Of a DNA stretch of 64,000 bases, positions 45,352 through 54,453 are shown in pieces. The translations under genes were made by a program, and so were the position numbers. Location: assembly GCF_000812465.1 (NCBI RefSeq), contig NZ_JWMA01000036.1:118408-182407 (forward strand), given 5' to 3'. The stretch's first letter is position 1. The number at the start of each line of letters is the position of its first letter. A model generated the notes under the pieces. It saw only the letters and a list, made by a program, of their open reading frames with translations, ran no database searches and was not told where the DNA came from. The stretch comes from Cupriavidus sp. IDO. GTDB lineage: Bacteria; Pseudomonadota; Gammaproteobacteria; Burkholderiales; Burkholderiaceae.

Positions 45352-45795
45352 ATGCTGTATTTCGAGGATTTTGAAGTCGGCAGCCGCCGCGAGCTGGGTT
45401 CCTACCTTGTCACGGAGGAAGAGATCCTCAGCTTTGCACGGCAGTACGATCCCCAGCCGTTCCATATCGACAAGGAAGCGGCCGCCAACAGCATCTACGG
45501 CGGCCTGATTTCCAGCGGCTGGATGACGTGCTCGATCATGATGCGCCTGCTGGTGCTCAGCGCCACTGGCAAGTCGGCCAGCATGGGCTCGCCCGGCGTC
45601 GACGAGATCCGCTGGCTCAAGCCCGTCTATGCGGGCGACACGCTGACCGTCGTGCTGAACGTGCTGGACACCCGCCCATCGCAGTCCAAGCCGGACCGGG
45701 GCGTGGTCCACACCCAGTGGGAAGCCACCAACCAGCGTGGCGAGCTGGTCTGCACCGTCAAGGGTATGGGGATGTACGGACGCCGCCCCGCCTAA
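45352..45795 (+). CDS. MaoC family dehydratase (1)
   Basis: A 147-residue single hot-dog-fold enoyl-CoA hydratase-like protein. Residues [17 protein letters not shown] form the hydratase-2 motif with the catalytic Asp and His, and [19 protein letters not shown] the following helix. It would hydrate trans-2-enoyl-CoA. It lies 159 bp after the acyl-CoA dehydrogenase pair behind its own possible promoter (TTGTTA-N17-TACGGA at 45251-45279, weak). GGAGAGACAG precedes the ATG. A second MaoC gene follows after 35 bases. Confidence 0.88.
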   Translation: MLYFEDFEVGSRRELGSYLVTEEEILSFARQYDPQPFHIDKEAAANSIYGGLISSGWMTCSIMMRLLVLSATGKSASMGSPGVDEIRWLKPVYAGDTLTVVLNVLDTRPSQSKPDRGVVHTQWEATNQRGELVCTVKGMGMYGRRPA

Positions 45796-45830
45796 GAACA
45801 CTTAACCCGGAAATCGAGGAGACAAGCCCC

Positions 45831-46307
45831 ATGCGTACCATTGCATCGCTGCAGGAACTGGAAAGCCTGCAAGGCCAGGAAGTCGCGGTCAGCGACTGGA
45901 TGGAGATCACCCAGCAGCAGGTCAACCTGTTTGCCGAGGCGACCGGCGACCACCAGTGGATTCACGTCGACGTGGAGCGGGCGAAGAAGGAATCCCCGTA
46001 TGGCGGTCCCATCGCGCACGGCTTCCTGACGCTCTCGCTGGTGCCGAAGTTCATGCACAACGCGCTGCACATGCCATCGAAGATCGGCGTGAACTACGGC
46101 CTGAACCGGGTGCGCTTTACGGCGCCGGTGCCCGTTGGCAGCCGCCTGCGTGCGCGCATCAAGCTGCTGAAGGTCGAGCGGCTGGATCCGCTGCCCAATT
46201 CGCCTGAGCTGGAGGGCGCCCAGTCCACCTGGGAAGTGACGATCGAGCGCGAGGGCAGCGACCGTCCGGTCTGCGTGGCCGAGTCGATCAGCCGCCGGTA
46301 CGGCTGA
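45831..46307 (+). CDS. MaoC family dehydratase (2)
   Basis: A 158-residue hot-dog-fold protein with the motif FAEATGDHQWIHVDVERA (catalytic Asp/His) and YGGPIAHGFLTLSLVPKF, closer to the (R)-specific enoyl-CoA hydratase / nodulation NodN-like group than its neighbour. It could act as a homodimer or together with the first MaoC protein. GAGGAGAC precedes the ATG. It ends 35 bases before a strong terminator, closing the acyl-CoA gene cluster. Confidence 0.88.
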   Translation: MRTIASLQELESLQGQEVAVSDWMEITQQQVNLFAEATGDHQWIHVDVERAKKESPYGGPIAHGFLTLSLVPKFMHNALHMPSKIGVNYGLNRVRFTAPVPVGSRLRARIKLLKVERLDPLPNSPELEGAQSTWEVTIEREGSDRPVCVAESISRRYG

Positions 46308-46342
46308 GTGCGACAATTTGCCGCTGTTGAATTAGCGGCAGC

Positions 46343-46380
46343 CAGAAAGCCGCGCCTATGCGCGGCTTTCTGCATTTTTT
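46343..46380 (+). terminator. Intrinsic terminator after the MaoC genes
   Basis: CAGAAAGCCGCGC pairs with GCGCGGCTTTCTG (46343-46355 with 46360-46372), 13 bp with loop CTAT, followed by six Ts. Confidence 0.9.
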
Positions 46381-46397
46381 GGCCAGAATTGAGAACC

Positions 46398-46411
46398 TTG
46401 ATCCACATCAC
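46398..46411. promoter_or_regulatory. FNR/ANR-like box upstream of cyoABCD
   Basis: TTGAT-CCAC-ATCAC matches nine of ten positions of the FNR/ANR consensus TTGAT-N4-ATCAA. It lies about 100 bp before a possible -10 box and about 485 bp before cyoA. Oxygen control of the bo oxidase is plausible but unproven. Confidence 0.45.
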
Positions 46412-46894
46412 GAGTGTATGTAAAAGTACTCGTTGCAATTGTCCGGTTTTCTGAACAGTGTGTTCTGTGACGTTGGGTTTACCCGTAATGCTGCATTGCG
46501 GTACAGTCGCGCCCACGATGTTTTACGTGTTGCGCTCCCCGGCCGGAAACCGCGCTTGCCATGAAGGCAAGTCGGTCGAGAATCGCAAAAACCTCGTATT
46601 CCAACGCTGCCCGGCCGCTGTATCCAGCCGGGTCCGTTCGCGGTTTCGGCCATCAGGTACTCCAGCGCACGCCTTGTCGCCACAAGCGAGCAGCGCGCGC
46701 AGTCGTCAGTTGTCCTTCCGTGTTCATGGCGTTGCAAGGCCGCATGGTCCCCCGGCGCTAGATCCGCCACCAGACCGCAACGCCAGCTAAGGACACGTCC
46801 TTCCGGTTTTCCCTCAGCCCCACGCCTCTTGCGCAAGCATCAGGCGGTTTAGCCACGCTTTGCCCAAGCGCGGTTTAACCAGACCAGTCGTGAC
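46412..46894 (+). promoter_or_regulatory. Long upstream region of cyoABCD
   Basis: About 480 bp without a convincing gene. It contains a 5-bp inverted repeat GAACA-GTG-TGTTC (46453-46465) and a weak promoter TTACCC-N17-TACAGT (46479-46507). The small open frames on either strand here have no recognisable product and unusual composition; I take them as chance. Confidence 0.35.
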
Positions 46895-47863
46895 ATGAAG
46901 AAACCCATACTGCCGCGGTGGACGCGGTTCCTGCCTTGCCTTGGCCTGCTCCTGCTGGCCGGCTGCAACCTGACGCTGCTCGACCCGAAAGGGCAGGTCG
47001 GCGTCGACATCAAAGGCATCATCCTGATCGCCACCTGGCTCATGCTGCTGGTGGTCGTGCCGGTCATCGTGCTGACCCTGGTGTTCGCGTGGAAGTATCG
47101 CGCCACCAATACGTCGGCGCGCTACGAGCCGGACTGGTCGCACTCCACCGCGATCGAGATTGTGGTTTGGCTGATCCCCTGCCTGATCATCGTGGCGCTG
47201 GGCATCATCACCTGGAAGTCTTCGCACGACCTGGATCCGTACAAGCCGCTGGAATCCAAGACCAAGCCGATCACCGTCGAGGCGGTGGCGATGAACTGGA
47301 AGTGGCTGTTCATCTATCCGGAACTGAAGATCGCGACGGTCAACCAGATCGCGTTCCCGGTCAATACGCCGGTGAACTTCAAGATCACGTCCGATTCGAT
47401 CATGAACTCCTTCTTCATCCCGCAACTGGGCAGCCAGGTTTACGCCATGGCAGGGATGGAGACCAAGCTGCACCTGATCGCCAACGAGGCCGGCACGTTC
47501 GACGGCATGTCCGCCAACTACAGCGGTGGCGGCTTCTCGGGCATGAAGTTCACGGCCACGGCCATGTCGAACTTCGATTTCGACCAGTGGGTTGCCAAGG
47601 TTCGCGCTTCGTCGAATGCACTCGGCGCCGACGGCTACCGCAAGCTGGCCGAGCCCAGCGAGAAAGAGCCGGTCACCTACTACGGCAAGGTGGAAGACGA
47701 GCTCTTCCACGGCATCCTGCACAAGTACATGGGCAACGGCGGCGACGCCATGGCCGCCAACGGGTTCAAAGGCGGCCCGATCTGCACCTCGCGCAATACG
47801 CTGGGCGTAGAGCAGGTGTCCATGACCACGCCGACCAAGCCGGCGCTGGGCGCGCAATCCTAG
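46895..47863 (+). CDS. cyoA: Cytochrome bo ubiquinol oxidase subunit II
   Basis: A 322-residue lipoprotein subunit. The signal peptide ends in lipobox LLLAGC (Cys about residue 25), followed by two membrane helices ([19 protein letters not shown] and [17 protein letters not shown]) and a periplasmic cupredoxin domain. [18 protein letters not shown] and the absence of Cys residues at the CuA site show it is a quinol, not cytochrome c, oxidase. The first gene of cyoABCD; cyoB starts six bases after its stop. Confidence 0.95.
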   Translation: MKKPILPRWTRFLPCLGLLLLAGCNLTLLDPKGQVGVDIKGIILIATWLMLLVVVPVIVLTLVFAWKYRATNTSARYEPDWSHSTAIEIVVWLIPCLIIVALGIITWKSSHDLDPYKPLESKTKPITVEAVAMNWKWLFIYPELKIATVNQIAFPVNTPVNFKITSDSIMNSFFIPQLGSQVYAMAGMETKLHLIANEAGTFDGMSANYSGGGFSGMKFTATAMSNFDFDQWVAKVRASSNALGADGYRKLAEPSEKEPVTYYGKVEDELFHGILHKYMGNGGDAMAANGFKGGPICTSRNTLGVEQVSMTTPTKPALGAQS

Positions 47864-47868
47864 GAGCA

Positions 47869-49845
47869 ATGATGTTTGGCAAATTGAGTTTGTCGGCGAT
47901 TCCGTTTCATGAGCCGATCATCATGATCACACTGAGCTGCGTCGCCCTTGGCGGGCTGGCGCTGCTCGGCGGGATCTCGTACTTCAAGAAGTGGAACTAC
48001 CTCTGGAGCGAGTGGATTACTTCCGTCGATCACAAGAAGATCGGCGTGATGTACTGCCTGGTTGCCCTGGTCATGTTGCTGCGCGGTTTTGCCGATGCGC
48101 TCATGATGCGTACCCAGCTGGCTGTCGCCACCGGTGGCTCCACCGGCTTCCTGCCGCCCGAGCACTACGACCAGATCTTCACCGCCCACGGCGTGATCAT
48201 GATCTTCTTCGTGGCCATGCCGCTGATGACCGGCCTGATGAACCTGGTCGTGCCGCTGCAGATCGGCGCGCGCGATGTGGCCTTCCCGTTCCTGAACACG
48301 CTGAGCTTCTGGCTGTTCGTGGCGGGCGCCATGCTGGTCAATGTGTCGCTGGGCGTTGGCGAATTCGCCAAGACCGGCTGGCTGGCCTATCCGCCGCTGT
48401 CGGGGCTGGACTTCAGTCCGGGCGTGGGGGTGGACTACTACCTCTGGAGCCTGCAGATCTCGGGCCTCGGCACGCTGCTGACAGGCGTCAACTTCCTGGT
48501 GACCATCCTGAAGATGCGCGCGCCCGGCATGACCCTGATGCGCATGCCCGTGTTCACCTGGACCGCGCTGTGCACCAACGTGCTGATCGTGGCTGCCTTC
48601 CCGGTGCTGACCGTGACCCTGGCGCTGCTGGGCCTGGACCGCTACCTCGGCATGCACTTCTTCACGAATGAGGCTGGCGGCAACGCGATGATGTACGTCA
48701 ACCTCATCTGGATCTGGGGCCACCCCGAGGTGTACATCCTGGTCCTGCCGGCGTTCGGCATCTTCTCGGAAATCATCTCGACTTTCTCGGGCAAGAAACT
48801 GTTCGGCTACAAGGGCATGGTGTACGCGACCGCGGCCATCATGGTGCTGTCGTTCATCGTGTGGCTGCACCACTTCTTCACGATGGGCTCGGGTGCCAAC
48901 GTCAACGCGTTCTTCGGCATCACCACCATGATCATCTCCATCCCGACCGGGGTGAAGATCTTCAACTGGCTGTTCACCATGTACCGCGGCCGCGTGCAGC
49001 TGACTTCGCCGGTGCTGTGGACCCTGGGCTTTATGGTCACGTTCGTGATCGGTGGCATGACCGGCGTGCTGATGGCAGTGCCGGCGGCTGACTTCGTGCT
49101 GCACAACAGCCTGTTCCTGATCGCTCACTTCCACAACGTGATCATCGGCGGCGTGCTGTTCGGCTACCTGGCCGGCATCACCTACTGGTGGCCGAAGGCG
49201 TTCGGCTTCAAGCTGAACGAGCGCCTGGGCAAGTGCGCCTTCTGGTGCTGGCTGGTGGGCTTCTACTTCGCCTTCATGCCGCTGTACGTGCTGGGCCTGA
49301 TGGGCATGACCCGTCGCCTGAACCATACCGACAACGCGGCATGGACGCCGTGGCTGCACCTGGCCGTGGTGGGCGTGGTGTTCGTGGCGCTGGGCATCTT
49401 CTTCCAGGTGCTGCAGATCGTCGTGTCGATCCGCGACCGCAAGAAGCTGGCCGACGTGACCGGCGATCCGTGGAATGGCCGCACGCTGGAGTGGGCCACC
49501 TCGTCGCCGCCGCCGTTCTACAACTTCGCGCACACCCCGGTGGTGCGTGACCTGGACGCGTTCGCCGACATGAAGGCGCGTGGCGAGAAGATCCCGACCG
49601 AGGGCTATGCCGATATCCATATGCCCAGGAACACGGGCGCGGGCTTCATCATCGGCGCCTTCAGCCTGGCCTTCGGCTTTGCCCTGACCTGGCACATCTG
49701 GTGGCTGGCGGCGGTGGGCCTGGTCGGCATGGTGTGGGCGTTCATCCACCGCAGCAACGACGACCACATCGACTACTACGTGCCGGCCAAGGAGGTCGAG
49801 CAGATCGAAACGCGCCAATTGCAGCGCATTGCTTCGCAGGCCTGA
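47869..49845 (+). CDS. cyoB: Cytochrome bo ubiquinol oxidase subunit I
   Basis: A 658-residue haem-copper oxidase catalytic subunit with about 15 helices. The low-spin haem His is in [15 protein letters not shown], the CuB/cross-linked Tyr motif is [15 protein letters not shown], CuB histidines are in WLHHFFTMG, and the high-spin haem ligands in [11 protein letters not shown]. It reduces O2 to water with proton pumping. The start ATG at 47869 follows TAGGAGCA; a second ATG is adjacent. Confidence 0.97.
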   Translation: MMFGKLSLSAIPFHEPIIMITLSCVALGGLALLGGISYFKKWNYLWSEWITSVDHKKIGVMYCLVALVMLLRGFADALMMRTQLAVATGGSTGFLPPEHYDQIFTAHGVIMIFFVAMPLMTGLMNLVVPLQIGARDVAFPFLNTLSFWLFVAGAMLVNVSLGVGEFAKTGWLAYPPLSGLDFSPGVGVDYYLWSLQISGLGTLLTGVNFLVTILKMRAPGMTLMRMPVFTWTALCTNVLIVAAFPVLTVTLALLGLDRYLGMHFFTNEAGGNAMMYVNLIWIWGHPEVYILVLPAFGIFSEIISTFSGKKLFGYKGMVYATAAIMVLSFIVWLHHFFTMGSGANVNAFFGITTMIISIPTGVKIFNWLFTMYRGRVQLTSPVLWTLGFMVTFVIGGMTGVLMAVPAADFVLHNSLFLIAHFHNVIIGGVLFGYLAGITYWWPKAFGFKLNERLGKCAFWCWLVGFYFAFMPLYVLGLMGMTRRLNHTDNAAWTPWLHLAVVGVVFVALGIFFQVLQIVVSIRDRKKLADVTGDPWNGRTLEWATSSPPPFYNFAHTPVVRDLDAFADMKARGEKIPTEGYADIHMPRNTGAGFIIGAFSLAFGFALTWHIWWLAAVGLVGMVWAFIHRSNDDHIDYYVPAKEVEQIETRQLQRIASQA

Positions 49846-49850
49846 TAACC

Positions 49851-50501
49851 ATGTCGACTGAAGTTCTTGATCGTATTCCCGCGCACGCCGGTGCGCCGGC
49901 GCATGCCCATGCCGACACGCACGGGCACGACCACGCGCACCACGATACCAGTGCCAACACAGTGTTCGGCTTCTGGATCTACCTGATGAGCGACTGCATC
50001 ATCTTCGCTGGCCTGTTCGCGGCATTCGCCGTGCTGCGCGGCGAGATTGCGGGCGGCCCGTCGGGCAAGGAGCTGTTCGAGCTCAACTACGTGCTGGTGG
50101 AGACCTTCCTGCTGCTGTTCAGCTCCATCACGTACGGCATGGCGATGATCTCGCTACAGAACCGCAGCCTGAGCCGCGTGATGGTGTGGCTTGGCGTGAC
50201 GTTCCTGCTGGGCCTGGGCTTCATGGCGATGGAAATCAACGAGTTCCACCACCTGATCGCCGAAGGCGCCGGCCCGGGCCGCAGCGCGTTCCTGTCGTCG
50301 TTCTTCACGCTGGTCGGCACCCACGGCCTGCACGTCGCAAGCGGCATGCTGTGGATGATCGTGCTGATGTGGCAGCTGTCGAAGAAGGGCATCACCCCGA
50401 CCCTCGCCAAGCGCCTGACCTGCCTGTCGCTGTTCTGGCACTTCCTGGACGTGGTCTGGATCGGCGTGTTTACCGTGGTTTACCTGATGGGAGCACTGTG
50501 A
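49851..50501 (+). CDS. cyoC: Cytochrome bo ubiquinol oxidase subunit III
   Basis: A 216-residue five-helix subunit. Residues 10-32 are a His-rich extension ([17 protein letters not shown]) before the first helix [34 protein letters not shown] is the conserved segment. It is not needed for catalysis but stabilises subunit I. The stop overlaps the cyoD start by one base. Confidence 0.96.
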   Translation: MSTEVLDRIPAHAGAPAHAHADTHGHDHAHHDTSANTVFGFWIYLMSDCIIFAGLFAAFAVLRGEIAGGPSGKELFELNYVLVETFLLLFSSITYGMAMISLQNRSLSRVMVWLGVTFLLGLGFMAMEINEFHHLIAEGAGPGRSAFLSSFFTLVGTHGLHVASGMLWMIVLMWQLSKKGITPTLAKRLTCLSLFWHFLDVVWIGVFTVVYLMGAL

Positions 50502-50869
50502 TGGCACAGCACAACGCACCGGCGGCGCACGCCGCCCACGACTCGCACGCCGCGCACGACACGCACGCCAGCTTCAAGTCGTACGCGATCGGCTTCATCC
50601 TGGCCGTGATCCTGACCGTCATCCCGTTCAAGCTTGTCATGGACGGCACAATGGACAAGGGCACCATCCTCTGGATCATCCTCGGCATGGCCGTGGTCCA
50701 GATGCTCGTCCACCTGAAGTACTTCCTGCACCTGGATACTTCGTCGGAGCAGCGCGGCAACGTGGTTGCACTGCTGTTCACGGCGCTGATCCTGGTGATC
50801 GTGGTGGCGGGTTCGCTGTGGATCATGCATAACCTGAATGCCAACATGATGCCGGGGATGAAAGGCTGA
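50501..50869 (+). CDS. cyoD: Cytochrome bo ubiquinol oxidase subunit IV
   Basis: A 122-residue, three-helix assembly subunit. Like CyoC it has a His/Ala-rich N-terminus (residues 3-25, HAAHDSHAAHDTHAS) before the core SYAIGFILAVILTVIPF and VVQMLVHLKYFLHL. No cyoE (haem O synthase) follows within this window. A terminator with a UUCG loop ends the operon. Confidence 0.95.
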   Translation: MAQHNAPAAHAAHDSHAAHDTHASFKSYAIGFILAVILTVIPFKLVMDGTMDKGTILWIILGMAVVQMLVHLKYFLHLDTSSEQRGNVVALLFTALILVIVVAGSLWIMHNLNANMMPGMKG

Positions 50870-50891
50870 CGACAGTCATCCGGTGGTCAAC

Positions 50892-50920
50892 AAACGGGGT
50901 CCTTCGGGACCCCGTTTTGT
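50892..50920 (+). terminator. Terminator of cyoABCD
   Basis: AAACGGGGTCC pairs with GGACCCCGTTT (50892-50902 with 50907-50917) around a TTCG tetraloop, followed by Ts. Confidence 0.9.
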
Positions 50921-50948
50921 TTCAGTGCCTGCCCATACCAGAACTTGC

Positions 50949-51023
50949 ACAATTGACGGCACCGACCAGGTGGCGCGCGCCGCTCCCGATGGCTATACCC
51001 TGCTGCTCAATACCGCCGGTCCG
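50949..51023 (+). pseudogene. Remnant of a Bug/TctC-family binding-protein gene
   Basis: In one frame this stretch encodes IDGTDQVARAAPDGYTLLLN and then TAGP, which is the conserved ligand-loop block of Bug (TctC) periplasmic binding proteins, where GTDxVAKAAPDGYTLL is typical. Nothing before or after it resembles the family, so it is a fragment left by deletion. It lies between the cyo terminator and the urt regulatory region. Confidence 0.6.
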
Positions 51024-51229
51024 CGGTCCACGTTTCGGAGGCGCCCCGGAACGGGTTGCCGCCGCAAGCTGCCGCGCTGTTCGGCGGTCTCCCTCGTCTT
51101 CAGATTGCCCCGCCATAGCCTGAGCCATTGCGCACGGCTGGGGCACGGGAGCGCGGCCCTGGTGCGCCGCCCCCCATCGCCAACTCGTTCGAGTCCCGGT
51201 CCTGCACTCACTGCACTCATTTGCAGCCG

Positions 51230-51246
51230 TGCACGGCCCCGGTGCG
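51230..51246. promoter_or_regulatory. NtrC-type binding site 1 (upstream of urtA)
   Basis: TGCACG-GCCCC-GGTGCG fits the 17-bp NtrC consensus TGCACC-N5-GGTGCA at ten of twelve conserved bases. It lies about 130 bp before the predicted sigma-54 start, as an enhancer would. Confidence 0.65.
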
Positions 51247-51255
51247 TCCTTGTTC

Positions 51256-51272
51256 CGCACTGTCATGGTGCG
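51256..51272. promoter_or_regulatory. NtrC-type binding site 2 (upstream of urtA)
   Basis: CGCACT-GTCAT-GGTGCG matches the NtrC consensus with the correct 17-bp length (GCAC and GGTGC intact). Its centre is 26 bp from that of site 1, so the two could bind cooperating NtrC dimers. Confidence 0.65.
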
Positions 51273-51341
51273 CGCCGGCTGGCGCCTGCCTGTTTGTATT
51301 GCTATCAGCCCGTCCGCCGTCCCTGCGGCGGCTTCCCGTCT

Positions 51342-51357
51342 TGGCACGCTAGTTGCA
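51342..51357 (+). promoter_or_regulatory. Sigma-54 (-24/-12) promoter of the urt-ure genes
   Basis: TGGCACG-CTAG-TTGCA matches the RpoN consensus TGGCACR-N4-TTGCW at every position. The transcription start is expected near 51367, giving a leader of about 45 nt before urtA. Confidence 0.85.
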
Positions 51358-51411
51358 GAAGCATCACCCGGGGAGCGTAGTCCCTGACCAACACGACAAA
51401 CGGGAGCTGCA

Positions 51412-52668
51412 ATGAAACGACGTGACATGCTGAAGCTGTCGGCGATAGCCGCCGCGGCGATGATCGGAACCAGCCCGCTGGCGATGGCGCAGTCGAAGGA
51501 GCCGATCAAGGTCGGCATCCTGCACTCGCTGTCCGGCACCATGGCCATTTCCGAGACCTCGCTCAAGGACGTGGCGCTGATGACGATCGACGAGATCAAC
51601 AAGAGCGGCGGCGTGCTGGGGCGCAAGCTGGAGCCGGTGGTGGTCGACCCTGCTTCCAACTGGCCGCTGTTCGCCGAAAAGGCGCGTCAGCTGATCACCA
51701 AGGACAAAGTCGCGGTGACCTTCGGCTGCTGGACCTCGGTGTCGCGCAAGTCGGTGCTGCCGGTCTATGAAGAGCTGAACTCGCTGCTGTTCTACCCGGT
51801 GCAGTATGAAGGCGAAGAGATGTCGAAGAACGTCTTCTACACCGGTGCGGCGCCCAACCAGCAGGCCATTCCGGCCGTGGAATACCTGATGAGCAAGGAA
51901 GGCGGCGGCGCCAAGCGCTTCTTCCTGCTCGGCACCGACTACGTCTACCCGCGTACCACCAACAAGATCCTGCGCGCGTTCCTGAAGAGCAAGGGCGTGG
52001 CCGACAAGGATATCGAAGAGGTCTACACGCCGTTCGGCCACAGCGACTACCAGACCATCGTCGCCAACATCAAGAAGTTCTCGCAGGGCGGCAAGACGGC
52101 GGTGATCTCGACCATCAACGGCGACTCGAACGTGCCGTTCTACAAGGAGCTGGGCAACGCGGGCCTGAAGGCCAAGGACGTGCCGGTGGTGGCGTTCTCG
52201 GTGGGTGAAGAAGAGCTGCGCGGCATCGACACCAAGCCGCTGGTGGGCCACCTGGCCGCCTGGAATTACTTCATGTCCGTGAAGAACCCCGAGAACGAAG
52301 CCTTCAAGAAGCAATGGGCGGCGTGGGTCAAGGCGAACAACCTGCCCGGCGGCGACAAGCGCGTGACCAACGATCCGATGGAAGCCACCTACGTAGGCAT
52401 CCACATGTGGGCGCAGGCCGTGAAGAAGGCCGGCACCACCGACACCGACAAGGTGCGTGCCGCCATGTACGGCCAGACCTTCAAGGCACCGGACGGCTTC
52501 ACGCTGACCATGGGCGAGAACCACCACCTGTACAAGCCGGTGATGATCGGCGAGGTGAAGGGCGATGGCCAGTTCACCGTCGTGTGGAAGACGCCGAAGG
52601 CCGTGCGTGCACAGCCGTGGAGCCCGTTCATCGCGGGTAACGAGGGCAAGCCGGACAAGGTGATGTAA
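51412..52668 (+). CDS. urtA: Urea ABC transporter substrate-binding protein
   Basis: A 418-residue periplasmic protein. The twin-arginine-like start KRRDMLKLSAIAAAAMIG and cleavage near AMAQS mark an exported protein. The mature sequence IKVGILHSLSGTMAISETSL and FGCWTSVSRKSVLPVYEELN with LFYPVQYEGEE are characteristic of UrtA/FmdD urea and short-amide binding proteins. It is the first gene after the sigma-54 promoter; a two-hairpin gap separates it from urtB. Confidence 0.95.
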   Translation: MKRRDMLKLSAIAAAAMIGTSPLAMAQSKEPIKVGILHSLSGTMAISETSLKDVALMTIDEINKSGGVLGRKLEPVVVDPASNWPLFAEKARQLITKDKVAVTFGCWTSVSRKSVLPVYEELNSLLFYPVQYEGEEMSKNVFYTGAAPNQQAIPAVEYLMSKEGGGAKRFFLLGTDYVYPRTTNKILRAFLKSKGVADKDIEEVYTPFGHSDYQTIVANIKKFSQGGKTAVISTINGDSNVPFYKELGNAGLKAKDVPVVAFSVGEEELRGIDTKPLVGHLAAWNYFMSVKNPENEAFKKQWAAWVKANNLPGGDKRVTNDPMEATYVGIHMWAQAVKKAGTTDTDKVRAAMYGQTFKAPDGFTLTMGENHHLYKPVMIGEVKGDGQFTVVWKTPKAVRAQPWSPFIAGNEGKPDKVM

Positions 52669-52673
52669 GCGGA

Positions 52674-52726
52674 CGCCAGTCCGCCCGCTGGCGACAGTTC
52701 CCTTCTCCCGCGATGCGGGGGAGGGG
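52674..52726 (+). other. Two hairpins between urtA and urtB
   Basis: Stem 1 CGCCAG/CTGGCG (52674-52693); stem 2 is 12 bp with G-U pairs around the loop GAT (52700-52726). No T-run follows. Such structures commonly protect the 3' end of the abundant binding-protein mRNA and lower expression of the permease genes. The rest of the 129-bp gap has no gene. Confidence 0.5.
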
Positions 52727-52797
52727 ATCACGTTGCCGACACTCCGCAGACAAAGAAGAACAAGGCGCGCACGAGCGCCATCACTCCGCCAGCATCT

Positions 52798-54453
52798 ATG
52801 CGTCAACCTCTATCGAATACCGCTGTGCCATGGCTGCGTGCCATCCTGGCCGTGCTGCTGCTGGCTGCAGCGCCGCTGTGGGCCGCCGCGCTGACGCAGG
52901 CCGACCTCAAGCCGCTGGCCGAAGACGATTTCGATGCCAAGACCGCCGCGCTGACCGCACTGGCCAAGGCGCCTCCCGAACAGGCTGGTCCCATCTTCAA
53001 GGCGCTGCAGGACGATGCGCTGCAGTTTGCCCCGTCGGTGGGCATGGTGCGCCAGGACGGTGACAAGCTGGTCGATGCCATCAGTGGCAAGCCTGTCACC
53101 GTGAAGGCTGGCGAGCTTGAGTCACTCACCCTGAACAACAGCCTGCGCGCACTGGTCGACAGCGCGGCCAGCAGCCTGCTGCTGCAGTCACCCGACATCG
53201 CAGTGCGCACGCAGGCCGTGAACACCTTGTTCGCCCAGCCGGAGAGCGCGTCGCGCGCCTCGGTCGAAGCCGCGCGCAAGAACGAGGCGGACCCGGGCCT
53301 GCGCGCCAAGCTCGACGTGATCTGGGCCAACACCGTACTGGCCGAATCGCCTGCCGAAGGCGACCGTGCCACGCACGACGCGCGGCTCGAAGCGATCCGC
53401 ATCCTCGGCAGCGACAGCAATCCCCAAAGCCGCCAGAAACTGGCGCCGCTGATGGAGCGCGACAGCGCCGGCAAGTACCGCGAGCCCGACGCCGATGTGC
53501 GCCTGGCCGCCCAGCAGGCGCTGGACACGCTGCGCAGTGACCAGCGCCGTGCCGAGCTGATCGGCAACATGTTCGCAGGCCTGAGCCTGGGCAGCGTGCT
53601 GCTGCTGGCCGCACTGGGCCTTGCCATTACCTACGGCCTGATCGGCGTCATCAATATGGCGCATGGCGAATTCCTGATGATCGGCGCCTACGCGACCTAC
53701 GTGGTGCAGACGCTGTTCCGCGCCTACGCACCGGGTGCCTTCGACTGGTATCTGCTGGCGGCGCTGCCAGCATCGTTCCTGGCCGCAGGGATTGTCGGCT
53801 TTGTGCTGGAACGCCTGGTGCTGCGCCACCTGTACGGCCGCCCGCTGGAAACGCTGCTGGCCACGTTCGGCGTGAGCCTGCTGCTGATGCAAGCGGTGCG
53901 TACGCTGTTCGGCGCGCAGAACGTCGAAGTGGCGAATCCCGTGTGGATGAGCGGCGGCATGGAGTGGCTGCCGGGCATGGTGATTCCCTACAACCGCGTC
54001 GTCATCATCCTGTTCGCGCTGGGCGTGGTGGCAGTGGCGTGGGCGGTGCTCAACCGCACCCGGCTCGGGCTGTTCGTGCGCGCCACCACGCAGAACCGCA
54101 CGATGGCGGCATGCGTGGGCGTGCGCACGTGGAAGGTGGACAGCTATGCGTTCGCGTTCGGCGCCGGCATTGCCGGGCTGGGCGGCTGCGCGTTGTCGCA
54201 GATCGGCAATGTGGGCCCGGACCTTGGGCAAGCCTACATCATCGATTCGTTCATGGTGGTGGTGCTCGGTGGCGTGGGCCAGCTGGCTGGCACGATCGTC
54301 GGGGCGTTCGGCCTGGGCATCATCAACAAATTCATCGAGCCCTTCTATGGCGCGGTGCTTGCCAAGATCTTCGTACTGGTGCTGATCGTGCTCTTTATCC
54401 AGAAGCGGCCACAAGGACTTTTCGCGCTCAAGGGGCGCAGCGCGGAGGCATGA
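52798..54453 (+). CDS. urtB: Urea ABC transporter permease UrtB
   Basis: A 551-residue protein with two parts. Residues 1-30 are a signal/anchor; about 30-250 form a soluble, helical Ala-rich periplasmic domain with ARKNEADPGLRAKLDVIWAN and LRSDQRRAELIG; the C-terminal 290 residues are a LivH-type permease with YGLIGVINMAHGEFLMIGAY and GGVGQLAGTIVGAFGLGI. The large extra domain is the hallmark of UrtB. The stop overlaps the urtC start by four bases. Confidence 0.94.
   Translation: MRQPLSNTAVPWLRAILAVLLLAAAPLWAAALTQADLKPLAEDDFDAKTAALTALAKAPPEQAGPIFKALQDDALQFAPSVGMVRQDGDKLVDAISGKPVTVKAGELESLTLNNSLRALVDSAASSLLLQSPDIAVRTQAVNTLFAQPESASRASVEAARKNEADPGLRAKLDVIWANTVLAESPAEGDRATHDARLEAIRILGSDSNPQSRQKLAPLMERDSAGKYREPDADVRLAAQQALDTLRSDQRRAELIGNMFAGLSLGSVLLLAALGLAITYGLIGVINMAHGEFLMIGAYATYVVQTLFRAYAPGAFDWYLLAALPASFLAAGIVGFVLERLVLRHLYGRPLETLLATFGVSLLLMQAVRTLFGAQNVEVANPVWMSGGMEWLPGMVIPYNRVVIILFALGVVAVAWAVLNRTRLGLFVRATTQNRTMAACVGVRTWKVDSYAFAFGAGIAGLGGCALSQIGNVGPDLGQAYIIDSFMVVVLGGVGQLAGTIVGAFGLGIINKFIEPFYGAVLAKIFVLVLIVLFIQKRPQGLFALKGRSAEA

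Noticed and set aside
46408..46836. Small open frames in the cyoA upstream region
   Set aside because: No homology is recognised, the ribosome sites are poor, and the composition is unlike the genes of this window. The region is better read as regulatory.
46918..47868. In-frame 5' extension of cyoB through cyoA
   Set aside because: The frame is open only by chance; CyoA is in another frame, and CyoB begins at the ATG after TAGGAGCA at 47869.
50922..51659. A 245-codon minus-strand frame across the urtA control region
   Set aside because: It overlaps the 5' part of urtA in antisense and the sigma-54/NtrC sites, and shows no family features.
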